Below, one piece after another: positions 1 to 9,057 of a stretch of DNA of 64,000 bases (the stretch's first letter is position 1; each line of letters starts with the position of its first letter). A program made the translations under genes and the position numbers. The notes beneath the pieces were generated by a model that searched no databases, had not been told where the DNA came from, and saw nothing but the letters and a program-made list of their open reading frames with translations. Source of the DNA: Henricia sp. BOLD:AAB3569 (taxonomy: Eukaryota; Echinodermata; Asteroidea; Spinulosida; Echinasteridae); contig JBBELK010000385.1 in NCBI GenBank assembly GCA_037783545.1, forward strand, positions 62,001 to 126,000, in the 5' to 3' direction.

Positions 1-234
1 TGGAGGTCGAAAAATGTTCCGACGAACTTCAAATTTTGCATGCTCCAAACTCTCTATATTGCGCACTTGTCATAAAAAATTGACATACTTTCGCCGGGAA
101 ATGGCAGAGAAATTTCAAAGTTTAGGAAAAACTGGGTTGGGGCTTCCTGACTGCTCACGCAAACCGTGGCTGTCTGTACACACCTCTTTGGGGTACTCCT
201 GAGTTGTGCGCATGCTCAGTCATTCGGACTGTCG
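1..234 (+). repeat. Truncated 295-bp satellite monomer, left edge of window
   Basis: The sequence enters mid-monomer and follows the array consensus to the GTCG that precedes the single TTAA of each monomer. One difference from most copies is visible near 84-88 (gacatac instead of gacagac). It shows that satellite lies on both sides of the transposon at 239-1234, so that element is inside the array and not at its border. Confidence 0.95.
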
Positions 235-239
235 TTAAA

Positions 240-265
240 GCGACGGTCACAACCCGCCGTGCGTG
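240..265 (+). repeat. Left terminal inverted repeat of the TTAA element
   Basis: The first bases are GCGACGGTC, then CAACCC and CCGT words shared with the right end. It matches the reverse complement of 1209-1234 at 22 of 26 positions; mismatches are at arm positions 10, 17, 22 and 24. One extra A (239) lies between the TTAA and this arm that is not seen on the right side. Confidence 0.8.
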
Positions 266-498
266 TTTTAGTCCGTACGTTTTTTGGGGAGGCCACGGCC
301 GCCGCGTTTTTCTGAAAACGTGTGGAGGGAGTGGCAAGAGCAGGGAGGGAGTACGTCAACGCACGTCACCCGCACGGTTGCGCAAGGTGTAAGTACGTGG
401 CCCGCACGCCACGCCTGGCCGTGAGCGTTTGCGTGCATCGTCTGTTGCGCAAGTGGTAAGTGAGTTGTACGTGCTTACAACGTGCTTACAACGTACGA

Positions 499-531
499 TC
501 TCCGTGCGATTGCCATGTTATCGTACGGAGA
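499..531. repeat. Short inverted repeat inside the TTAA element
   Basis: Arm 499-510 (TCTCCGTGCGAT) and arm 520-531 (ATCGTACGGAGA) are reverse complements at 11 of 12 positions with a 9-nt loop. Just upstream, gtgcttacaac occurs twice in a row (471-492). Such dense short repeats are usual in MITE-like elements; no function is assigned. Confidence 0.7.
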
Positions 532-641
532 CCGTACTTACACGTGCTGCTCACGTACGGTGTCCTTACTCACTCGCATGTTGTAAGTGCGTGCAAGTGC
601 GATGAACGTGACTTTTCCGCCCCATGTCGGGGGGAGGGGGG

Positions 642-675
<34 letters not shown>

Positions 676-677
676 TT
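642..677. repeat. (TAA)n microsatellite
   Basis: A TATATA start leads into nine perfect TAA units (648-675), directly after a G-rich run with two G6 blocks. Together with the stem-loop that follows, it is best read as the (TTA)n tail of a retroposon lying on the minus strand. Confidence 0.85.
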
Positions 678-727
678 CAATTTGTAATGCGCCAGTATCC
701 ATCAAAAAGATGCTCAGGGCGCAGAAT
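678..727 (-). mobile_element. Probable retroposon 3' end with terminal stem-loop and (TTA)n tail
   Basis: On the minus strand this reads as a stem-loop followed by a short AT-rich spacer and (TTA)n. The stem is made by TGCGCC (688-693) with GGCGCA (718-723) and by CATC (700-703) with GATG (709-712) around an A5 loop. From general knowledge, many invertebrate LINE and SINE 3' ends carry a GCGC-based hairpin before an ATT-type tail. The 5' limit is not visible; similarity may continue to about 780. No target duplication could be fixed, so this is a tentative call. Confidence 0.4.
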
Positions 728-818
728 ATGCTCAGGACCTTCCGAGGTTCTCCAGAAGTCCCAGCTGCTGCTGCTGCCTCAAATCAGTGCACACAACGTG
801 CGTTGTAAGTGGGGAGCA

Positions 819-896
819 CGTGCTTACTCGGCACGGTCCACGTGAGTTCTGCGTGCTCATTTGACAGTTGAACTGGGGAAGTGCCGAGTAAGCACG
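819..896. repeat. Perfect 16-bp inverted repeat with 46-nt loop
   Basis: Arm 819-834 (CGTGCTTACTCGGCAC) is exactly complementary to arm 881-896 (GTGCCGAGTAAGCACG). It lies in the middle of the TTAA element and could be a foldback remnant or the ends of a smaller nested element; no target duplication flanks it. Confidence 0.8.
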
Positions 897-966
897 GACC
901 ACGCACTTATCAAGTACGCAGCACGCACGTGCTAAGTGCGCCGTCCGTAGAGCAACTGACCGTGGG

Positions 967-999
967 AAAAATTAAAATTTAAAATTTAAAAATTTAAAA
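967..999. other. AT-rich block in the TTAA element
   Basis: Repeated TTTAAA and AAATTT words with almost no G or C, flanked on both sides by GC-richer sequence. It is low-complexity sequence; I see no gene or signal in it. Confidence 0.6.
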
Positions 1000-1124
1000 G
1001 ACTCACGGAGTCAGTGCATTGTGCGCTTATTGGCTGTAGAGGGCACGCGCGTCACCCGTACTGGGGGTGAATCCGTAGCCCGAACGCAGCGAAAGTTCCT
1101 CGTGCACTAAAAGTGCTGCGGCGT

Positions 1125-1602
1125 GTCTGCGTGCTCCCAAATCCGTACTGAGGCGGTACTCACCACCTACGGATCTCCACGTTTTCGCAAGTAGACAGCA
1201 CGCACTTGCAAGTACGGTGGGTTGGGACCGTCGCTTAACGCACCGCAGTTTGGCTCGGCAATTTGGTCAAAGTGTGGTCCAAACGTCGGCAAATTTGGAG
1301 GTCGAAAAATGTTCCGACGATCTTCAAATTTTGCATGCTCCAAATTCTCTATATTGCGCACTTGTCTGCGTGCTCCCAAATCCGTACTGAGGCGGTACTC
1401 ACCACCTACGGATCTCCACGTTTTCGCAAGTAGACAGCACGCACTTGCAAGTACGGTGGGTTGGGACCGTCGCTTAACGCACCGCAGTTTGGCTCGGCAA
1501 TTTGGTCAAAGTGTGGTCCAAACGTCGGCAAATTTGGAGGTCGAAAAATGTTCCGACGATCTTCAAATTTTGCATGCTCCAAATTCTCTATATTGCGCAC
1601 TT
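1125..1602 (+). repeat. 239-bp tandem duplication across the transposon-satellite border
   Basis: Copies are 1125-1363 and 1364-1602. Each consists of the last 110 bp of the TTAA element followed by TTAA and the first ~125 bp of a satellite monomer. The joint lies where TGTC in the element (gtgtctgcg) meets TGTC in the monomer (cttgtc), a four-base microhomology. Both copies share the monomer variants gacgatcttc and ccaaattctc, so the event is recent relative to monomer divergence. After 1602 the normal monomer sequence resumes (cttgtcataaaa). Confidence 0.9.
1209..1234 (-). repeat. Right terminal inverted repeat of the TTAA element
   Basis: Read on the minus strand it starts GCGACGGTCCCAACCC and pairs with 240-265. 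A further subterminal similarity, GAAAACGTG followed by GGAG, occurs inside both ends at different depths. The last 110 bp of the element, including this arm, are repeated once at 1364-1473 by the 239-bp duplication. Confidence 0.8.
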
Positions 1603-4600
1603 GTCATAAAAAAATTGACAGACTTTCGCCGGGAAATGGCAGAGAAATTTCAAAGTTTAGGAAAAACTGGGTTGGGGCTTCCTGACTGCTCACGCAAACC
1701 GTGGCTGTCTGTACACACCTCTTTGGGGTACTCCTGAGTTGTGCGCATGCTCAGTCATTCGGACTGTCGTTAACGCACGGCAGTTTGGCTCGGCAATTTG
1801 GTCAAAGTGTGGTCCCAACGTCGGCAAATTTGGAGGTCGAAAAATGTTCCGACGATCTTCAAATTTTGCATGCTCCAAATTCTCTATATTGCGCACTTGT
1901 CATAAAAAAATTGACAGACTTTCGCCGGGAAATGGCAGAGAAATTTCAAAGTTTAGGAAAAACTGGGTTGGGGCTTCCTGACTGCTCACGCAAACCGTGG
2001 CTGTCTGTACACACCTCTTTGGGGTACTCCTGAGTTGTGCGCATGCTCAGTCATTCGGACTGTCGTTAACGCACCGCAGTTTGGCTCGGCAATTTGGTCA
2101 AAGTGTGGTCCAAACGTCGGCAAATTTGGAGGTCGAAAAATGTTCCGACGAACTTAAAATTTGGCATGCTCCAAACTCTCTATATTGCGCACTTGTCATA
2201 AAAAATTGACAGACTTTCGCCGGGAAATGGCAGAGAAATTTCAAAGTTTAGAAAAAACTGGGTTGGGGCTTCCTGACTGCTCACGCAAACCGTGGCTGTC
2301 TGTACACACCTCTTTGGGGTACTCCTGAGTTGTGCGCATGCTCAGTCATTCGGACTGTCGTTAACGCACCGCAGTTTGGCTCGGCAATTTGGTCAAAGTG
2401 TGGTCCAAACGTCGGCAAATTTGGAGGTCGAAAAATGTTCCGACGAACTTCAAATTTTGCATGCTCCAAACTCTCTATATTGCGCACTTGTCATAAAAAA
2501 TTGACAGACTTTCGCCGGGAAATGGCAGAGAAATTTCAAAGTTTAGGAAAAACTGGGTTGGGGCTTCCTGACTGCTCACGCAAACCTTGGCTGTCTGTAC
2601 ACACCTCTTTGGGGTACTCCTGAGTTGTGCGCATGCTCAGTCATTCGGACTGTCGTTAACGCACCGCAGTTTGGCTCGGCAATTTGGTCAAAGTGTGGTC
2701 CAAACGTCGGCAAATTTGGAGGTCGAAAAATGTTCCGACGAACTTCAAATTTTGCATGCTCCAAACTCTCTATATTGCGCACTTGTCATAAAAAATTGAC
2801 AGACTTTCGCCGGGAAATGGCAGAGAAATTTCAAAGTTTAGGAAAAACTGGGTTGGGGCTTCCTGACTGCTCACGCAAACCGTGGCTGTCTGTACACACC
2901 TCTTTGGGGTACTCCTGAGTTGTGCGCATGCTCAGTCATTCGGACTGTCGTTAACGCACCGCAGTTTGGCTCGGCAATTTGGTCAAAGTGTGGTCCAAAC
3001 GTCGGCAAATTTGGAGGTCGAAAAATGTTCCGACGAATTTCAAATGTTGCATGCTTCAAACTCTCTATATTGCGCACTTGTCATAAAAAATTGACAGACT
3101 TTCGCCGGGAAATGGAAGAGAAATTTCAAAGTTTAGAAAAAACTGGGTTGGGGCTTCCTGACTGCTCACGCAAACCGTGGCTGTCTGTACACACCTCTTT
3201 GGGGTACTCCTGAGTTGTGCGCATGCTCAGTCATTCGGACTGTCGTTAACGCACGGCAGTTTGGCTCGGCAATTTGGTCAAAGTGTGGTCCCAACGTCGG
3301 CAAATTTGGAGGTCGAAAAATGTTCCGACGAACTTCAAATTTTGCATGCTCCAAACTCTCTATATTGCGCACTTGTCATAAAAAATTGACAGACTTTCGC
3401 CGGGAAATGGCAGAGAAATTTCAAAGTTTAGAAAAAACTGGGTTGGGGCTTCCTGACTGCTCACGCAAACCGTGGCTGTCTGTACACACCTCTTTGGGGT
3501 ACTCCTGAGTTGTGCGCATGCTCAGTCATTCGGACTGTCGTTAACGCACCGCAGTTTGGCTCGGCAATTTGGTCAAAGTGTGGTCCAAACGTCGGCAAAT
3601 TTGGAGGTCGAAAAATGTTCCGACGAACTTCAAATTTTGCATGCTCCAAACTCTCTATATTGCGCACTTGTCATAAAAAATTGACAGACTTTCGCCGGGA
3701 AATGGCAGAGAAATTTCAAAGTTTAGGAAAAACTGGGTTGGGGCTTCCTGACTGCTCACGCAAACCGTGGCTGTCTGTACACACCTCTTTGGGGTACTCC
3801 TGAGTTGTGCGCATGCTCAGTCATTCGGACTGTCGTTAACGCACCGCAGTTTGGCTCGGCAATTTGGTCAAAGTGTGGTCCAAACGTCGGCAAATTTGGA
3901 GGTCGAAAAATGTTCCGACGAACTTCAAATTTTGCATGCTCCAAACTCTCTATATTGCGCACTTGTCATAAAAAATTGACAGACTTTCGCCGGGAAATGG
4001 CAGAGAAATTTCAAAGTTTAGGAAAAACTGGGTTGGGGCTTCCTGACTGCTCACGCAAACCGTGGCTGTCTGTACACACCTCTTTGGGGTACTCCTGAGT
4101 TGTGCGCATGCTCAGTCATTCGGACTGTCGTTAACGCACCGCAGTTTGGCTCGGCAATTTGGTCAAAGTGTGGTCCAAACGTCGGCAAATTTGGAGGTCG
4201 AAAAATGTTCCGACGAATTTCAAATTTTGCATGCTTCAAACTCTCTATATTGCGCACTTGTCATAAAAAATTGACAGACTTTCGCCGGGAAATGGAAGAG
4301 AAATTTCAAAGTTTAGAAAAAAACTGGGTTGGGGCTTCCTGACTGCTCACGCAAACCGTGGCTGTCTGTACACACCTCTTTGGGGTACTCCTGAGTTGTG
4401 CGCATGCTCAGTCATTCGGACTGTCGTTAACGCACGGCAGTTTGGCTCGGCAATTTGGTCAAAGTGTGGTCCCAACGTCGGCAAATTTGGAGGTCGAAAA
4501 ATGTTAAGACGAACTTCAAATTTTGCATGCTCCAAATTCTCTATATTGCGCACTTGTCATAAAAAAATTGACAGACTTTCGCCGGGAAATGGCAGAGAAA

Positions 4601-7077
4601 TTTCAAAGTTTAGGAAAAACTGGGTTGGGGCTTCCTGACTGCTCACGCAAACCGTGGCTGTCTGTACACACCTCTTTGGGGTACTCCTGAGTTGTGCGCA
4701 TGCTCAGTCATTCGGACTGTCGTTAACGCACCGCAGTTTGGCTCGGCAATTTCGTCAAAGTGTGGTCCAAACGTCGGCAAATTTGGAGGTCGAAAAATGT
4801 TCCGACGAACTTAAAATTTGGCATGCTCCAAACTCTCTATATTGCGCACTTGTCATAAAAAATTGACAGACTTTCGCAGGGAAATGGCAGAGAAATTTCA
4901 AAGTTTAGGAAAAACTGGGTTGGGGCTTCCTGACTGCTCACGCAAACCGTGGCTGTCTGTACACACCTCTTTGGGGTACTCCTGAGTTGTGCGCATGCTC
5001 AGTCATTCGGACTGTCGTTAACGCACCGCAGTTTGGCTCGGCAATTTGGTCAAAGTGTGGTCCAAACGTCGGCAAATTTGGAGGTCGAAAAATGTTCCGA
5101 CGAACTTCAAATTTTGCATGCTCCAAACTCTCTATATTGCGCACTTGTCATAAAAAAATTGACAGACTTTCGCCGGGAAATGGCAGAGAAATTTCAAAGT
5201 TTAGAAAAAACTGGGTTGGGGCTTCCTGACTGCTCACGCAAACCGTGGCTGTCTGTACACACCTCTTTGGGGTACTCCTGAGTTGTGCGCATGCTCAGTC
5301 ATTCGGACTGTCGTTAACGCACCGCAGTTTGGCTCGGCAATTTGGTCAAAGTGTGGTCCAAACGTCGGCAAATTTGGAGGTCGAAAAATGTTCCGACGAA
5401 CTTCAAATTTTGCATGCTCCAAACTCTCTATATTGCGCACTTGTCATAAAAAAATTGACAGACTTTCGCCGGGAAATGGCAGAGAAATTTCAAAGTTTAG
5501 GAAAAACTGGGTTGGGGCTTCCTGACTGCTCACGCAAACCGTGGCTGTCTGTACACACCTCTTTGGGGTACTCCTGAGTTGTGCGCATGCTCAGTCATTC
5601 GGACTGTCGTTAACGCACCGCAGTTTGGCTCGGCAATTTGGTCAAAGTGTGGTCCAAACGTCGGCAAATTTGGAGGTCGGAAAATGTTCCGACGAACTTC
5701 AAATTTTGCATGCTCCAAACTCTCTATATTGCGCACTTGTCATAAAAAATTGACAGACTTTCGCCGGGAAATGGCAGAGAAATTTCAAAGTTTAGGAAAA
5801 ACTGGGTTGGGGCTTCCTGACTGCTCACGCAAACCGTGGCTGTCTGTACACACCTCTTTGGGGTACTCCTGAGTTGTGCGCATGCTCAGTCATTCGGACT
5901 GTCGTTAACGCACCGCAGTTTGGCTCGGCAATTTGGTCAAAGTGTGGTCCAAACGTCGGCAAATTTGGAGGTCGAAAAATGTTCCGACGAACTTCAAATT
6001 TTGCATGCTTCAAACTCTCTATATTGCGCACTTGTCATAAAAAATTGACAGACTTTCGCCGGGAAATGGAAGAGAAATTTCAAAGTTTAGAAAAAACTGG
6101 GTTGGGGCTTCCTGACTGCTCACGCAAACCGTGGCTGTCTGTACACACCTCTTTGGGGTACTCCTGAGTTGTGCGCATGCTCAGTCATTCGGACTGTCGT
6201 TAACGCACGGCAGTTTGGCTCGGCAATTTGGTCAAAGTGTGGTCCCAACGTCGGCAAATTTGGAGGTCGAAAAATGTTCCGACGAACTTCAAATTTTGCA
6301 TGCTCCAAATTCTCTATATTGCGCACTTGTCATAAAAAAATTGACAGACTTTCGCCGGGAAATGGCAGAGAAATTTCAAAGTTTAGGAAAAACTGGGTTG
6401 GGGCTTCCTGACTGCTCACGCAAACCGTGGCTGTCTGTACACACCTCTTTGGGGTACTCCTGAGTTGTGCGCATGCTCAGTCATTCGGACTGTCGTTAAC
6501 GCACCGCAGTTTGGCTCGGCAATTTCGTCAAAGTGTGGTCCAAACGTCGGCAAATTTGGAGGTCGAAAAATGTTCCGACGAACTTCAAATTTGGCATGCT
6601 CCAAACTCTCTATATTGCGCACTTGTCATAAAAAATTGACAGACTTTCGCCGGGAAATGGCAGAGAAATTTCAAAGTTTAGGAAAAACTGGGTTGGGGCT
6701 TCCTGACTGCTCACGCAAACCGTGGCTGTCTGTACACACCTCTTTGGGGTACTCCTGAGTTGTGCGCATGCTCAGTCATTCGGACTGTCGTTAACGCACC
6801 GCAGTTTGGCTCGGCAATTTGGTCAAAGTGTGGTCCAAACGTCGGCAAATTTGGAGGTCGAAAAATGTTCCGACGAACTTCAAATTTTGCATGCTCCAAA
6901 CTCTCTATATTGCGCACTTGTCATAAAAAATTGACAGACTTTCGCCGGGAAATGGCAGAGAAATTTCAAAGTTTAGAAAAAACTGGGTTGGGGCTTCCTG
7001 ACTGCTCACACGCAAACCGTGGCTGTATGTACACACCTCTTTGGGGTACTCCTGAGTTGTGCGCATGCTCAGTCATT
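1478..7077 (+). repeat. Satellite array, zone I (about 19 monomers)
   Basis: Head-to-tail 295-296 bp monomers in one orientation. Zone markers are the linked pair cgcacGGcag with ggtCCCaacg, seen near 1775, 3252, 4434 and 6207, and the gaaGagaaat and gcTTcaaac variants. Length differences come mostly from the A6/A7 tract in cataaaaaattg. The ~890-bp stretch 5874-6758 closely resembles 9901-10785 (offset 4027), showing exchange of blocks between zones. Open frames of 60-110 codons recur in all frames and carry no coding signature. Confidence 0.97.
2655..2949 (+). repeat. Representative 295-bp satellite monomer
   Basis: A copy close to the majority sequence, taken from GTTAAC to the next GTTAAC. 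It contains 16 CpG, one TTAA (inside the palindrome CGTTAACG), two GCATGC sites, an imperfect dyad starting GTCGAAAAATG and ending TTCCGAC, and a weak internal ~31-bp duplication (ggcaatttgg and ggcaaatttgg). I found no A/B boxes, 5S-like sequence, telomere motif or CENP-B-box match. Its family is not one I recognise. Confidence 0.9.
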
Positions 7078-7266
7078 GTCCCTACTTGACCGCGTGGGTT
7101 TTCCCCTGGGGCATTTCTCTGGGGGTTTTCCTCCCACTTCTAAAACTGCAACTCCTTCTTCGTCATCTCAAGTTGATAATATAGTATAGTTAAAGCTAAA
7201 ACCGCGTATAGTTGATGGCATAAAGGGCCTTAGTTGCCGAAGATCTCATAAAATATACAACAACAA
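7078..7266 (+). mobile_element. 189-bp retroposon (SINE or 5'-truncated LINE) with (CAA)n tail, copy 1
   Basis: The element is flanked by CATGCTCAGTCATT at 7064-7077 and again at 7267-7280; normal monomers have this 14-mer once, so it is a target duplication. It ends in atacaacaacaa, a short (CAA)n tail typical of target-primed retroposition. It has no visible tRNA- or 5S-derived promoter boxes, so it is either 5'-truncated or a different head. The 5' part, with two gggttttcc-type words and cctcccac, resembles a motif common in animal dispersed repeats (from memory). Near the tail are two GTATAGTT words and the remains of a hairpin that is intact in copy 2. Confidence 0.8.
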
Positions 7267-7577
7267 CATGCTCAGTCATTCGGACTGTCGTTAACGCACC
7301 GCAGTTTGGCTCGGCAATTTGGTCAAAGTGTGGTCCAAACGTCGGCAAATTTGGAGGTCGAAAAATGTTCCGACGAACTTCAAATTTGGCATGCTCCAAA
7401 CTCTCTATATTGCGCACTTGTCATAAAAAATTGACAGACTTTCGCCGGGAAATGGCAGAGAAATTTCAAAGTTTAGAAAAAACTGGGTTGGGGCTTCCTG
7501 ACTGCTCACACGCAAACCGTGGCTGTCTGTACACACCTCTTTGGGGTACTCCTGAGTTGTGCGCATGCTCAGTCATT

Positions 7578-7766
7578 GTCCCTACTTGACCGCGTGGGTT
7601 TTCCCCTGGGGCATTTCTCTGGGGGTTTTCCTCCCACTTCTAAAACTGCAACTCCTTCTTCGTCATCTCAAGTTGATAATATAGTATAGTTAAAGCTAAA
7701 ACCGCGTATAGTTGATGGCATAAAGGGCCTTAGTTGCCGAAGATGCCATAAAATATACAACAACAA
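7578..7766 (+). mobile_element. 189-bp retroposon with (CAA)n tail, copy 2
   Basis: Same insertion site, target duplication (7564-7577 and 7767-7780) and tail as copy 1, 500 bp upstream. Here ATGGCAT (7715-7721) pairs with ATGCCAT (7743-7749) and an inner GGC/GCC, giving a 3'-proximal stem-loop; copy 1 has lost the pairing (ATCTCAT). Copy 2 therefore looks closer to the ancestral element. Confidence 0.8.
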
Positions 7767-8401
7767 CATGCTCAGTCATTCGGACTGTCGTTAACGCACC
7801 GCAGTTTGGCTCGGCAATTTGGTCAAAGTGTGGTCCAAACGTCGGCAAATTTGGAGGTCGAAAAATGTTCCGACGAACTTCAAATTTGGCATGCTCCAAA
7901 CTCTCTATATTGCGCACTTGTCATAAAAAATTGACAGACTTTCGCCGGGAAATGGCAGAGAAATTTCAAAGTTTAGAAAAAACTGGGTTGGGGCTTCCTG
8001 ACTGCTCACACGCAAACCGTGGCTGTCTGTACACACCTCTTTGGGGTACTCCTGAGTTGTGCGCATGCTCAGTCTTTCGGACTGTCGTTAACGCACCGCA
8101 GTTTGGCTCGGCAATTTGGTCAAAGTGTGGTCCAAACGTCGGCAAATTTGGGGGTCGAAAAATGTTCCGACGAACTTCAAATTTTGCATGCTCCAAACTC
8201 TCTATATTGCGCACTTGTCAAAAAAAATTGACAGACTTTCGCCGGGAAATGGAAGAGAAATTTCAAAGTTTAGGAAAAACTGGGTTGGGGCTTCCTGACT
8301 GCTCACGCAAACCGTGGCTGTCTGTACACACCTCTTTGGGGTACTCCTGAGTTGTGCGCATGCTCAGTCATTCGGACTGTCGTTAACGCACCGCAGTTTG
8401 G
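7767..8401 (+). repeat. Satellite array segment between retroposon and composite insert
   Basis: About two monomers. The first is the 297-bp CA-insertion type; the second has cagtcTttcgg, tttgGgggtcg, gtcaaaaaaaattg and the gaagagaaat variant. It breaks at cgcagtttgg where the composite insert begins. Confidence 0.95.
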
Positions 8402-8487
8402 GGCGGTCGGGTTGGCGTACGGGTTCTTTCCAAAGGACTACCCTTGCACACAGGTAGTTTGGAGGAGTTTTTCGCGGAATCCCGTGA

Positions 8488-8686
8488 TGTCCTGGAACGT
8501 TGCTCAATGATGGAGTGACCAGTACGTACGTCACGGGGAACGCCGATACAATTTTGGAACACGATTGGATCCGAGTCTGCGGTCTTGATTCTTCCAGACC
8601 TGGACTGGTGACGATTGTGGTTTTATGAGGATGTACCTGTGGTGCTTCTCGAAGGATATGACCTGATACTCGGACACGATTGGTGA
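8488..8686 (+). pseudogene. Broken retropepsin-like (Ty3/Gypsy-type protease) fragments, copy 1
   Basis: Frame 8488-8628 reads TLLNDGVTSTYVT, resembling the retropepsin catalytic segment (L-L-D-[ST]-G-A-[ST]) with the DSG altered to NDG, followed after only three residues by DTILEHDWI, resembling the C-terminal ILGxDW motif. The ~60 residues normally between them are missing. An overlapping frame, 8612-8686, reads FYEDVPVVLLEGYDLILGHDW and then a stop, a better match to the same C-terminal segment. Two copies of this motif in different frames imply an internal duplication. Catalytic residues are lost and no gag, reverse transcriptase or integrase is present. Family assignment is from motif recognition only. 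Confidence 0.5.
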
Positions 8687-8715
8687 TGATTGTGATGGAG
8701 AATACTCGCCGGATA

Positions 8716-8990
8716 ATGACCTGGATTGGCAACGACAACGAATGAGGAAATTTGGTGGATAAATGACCTGGACTGGCAACGACAACGAATGAGGAAATTT
8801 GGCAATAACGGCGAACAATTGGTGGATAAATGACCTGGACTGGCAACGACTACGAATGAGGAAATTTGGCAATAACGGCGAACGCTTAGTGGATAAATGA
8901 CCTGGACTGGCAACGACTACGAATGAGGAAATTTGGCAATAACGGCGAACGCTTAGTGAATAAATGACCTGGACTGGCAACGACAACGGC
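8716..8990 (+). repeat. 67-bp minisatellite, copy 1
   Basis: Units start at ATGACCTGGA at 8716, 8763, 8830, 8897 and 8964. The first is 47 bp (it lacks a ~20-bp caataacggcgaac block), the next three are 67 bp, and the last is partial. The unit head ATGACCTG-GATTGG equals the preceding retropepsin-motif DNA (ATGACCTG, 12 bp, GATTGG) with those 12 bp removed, suggesting the minisatellite grew from the protease remnant. Confidence 0.85.
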
Positions 8991-9033
8991 TGAAGCACTG
9001 GTTCTATCGGTAACAACGTTGGACTGGTTAGCG

Positions 9034-9057
9034 TGTTTTATTCGGACGAATAAAACA
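9034..9057. repeat. 24-bp palindrome at the right end of the composite insert
   Basis: TGTTTTATTCG, a GA centre, then the exact complement CGAATAAAACA. It is followed by ttttagaaaaa and then satellite. It could be a hairpin terminator-like 3' end of a retroposed transcript or a recombination-related foldback; the sequence does not decide. Confidence 0.85.

Larger units (their letters stand above)
239..1234. mobile_element. Non-autonomous TTAA-target DNA transposon inserted in the satellite
   Basis: The segment is bounded by TTAA at 235-238 and TTAA at 1235-1238. The flanks join as gtcg-TTAA and TTAA-cgcacc, and every uninterrupted monomer reads gtcgTTAAcgcacc, so the array supplies the empty site and the TTAA is a target duplication. 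The ends are inverted repeats (240-265 against 1209-1234, 22 of 26 matching). TTAA targeting is known for piggyBac and Kolobok superfamilies; the ends here (GCGACGG) do not start with the CCC common in piggyBac, so I leave the superfamily open. There is no transposase: the longest frames are about 75 codons and low in complexity. The interior is full of short inverted words built on ACGTGC, GTACG and CTTACAACG, a G-rich tract near 629-641, an (AAT)n tract, and an AT-rich block. It must have been moved in trans. Confidence 0.85.
7064..8063 (+). repeat. 500-bp composite unit (monomer plus retroposon) in two tandem copies
   Basis: Units are 7064-7563 and 7564-8063. Each contains a 189-bp retroposon, its 14-bp target duplication and a 297-bp monomer with the CA insertion (ctcacacgc). 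Visible differences between the retroposon copies are confined to gaagatctcat versus gaagatgccat. Equal insertion point and identical target duplications mean one insertion followed by block duplication, not two insertions. Confidence 0.9.

Noticed and set aside
629-650. GC-rich promoter with TATA box (G6-A-G6 followed by tatataa)
   Set aside because: The TATA-like word is the start of the (TAA)n tract and no gene follows; a retroposon tail explains it better.
1222-1737. 171-codon open frame across the 239-bp duplication
   Set aside because: It arises from two partial copies of satellite and transposon end joined by the duplication; no conserved protein features.
2330-2623. Recurrent 97-codon, 70-codon and minus-strand 68-codon open frames in nearly every monomer
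   Set aside because: The monomer is 295 bp, not a multiple of three; frames overlap on both strands, stops and frameshifts occur freely (gcatagaaat, tttatgaaaaac, one-base deletions), and changes show no codon-position bias by eye.
2655-2949. Embedded 5S rRNA, tRNA or other polymerase III gene in the monomer
   Set aside because: No A-box/B-box pair, no 5S internal control region and no T-run terminator at a suitable distance could be found.
2655-2949. CENP-B box or telomere repeat in the monomer
   Set aside because: The ctttcgccggg segment lacks the required spacing for a CENP-B box, and gtttagg occurs singly, not as a telomere tandem. A centromeric role is neither shown nor excluded.
8716-8990. 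Minisatellite as a coding zinc-finger or other repeat protein
   Set aside because: The unit is 67 bp, which shifts frame each repeat, and no cysteine/histidine pattern appears.
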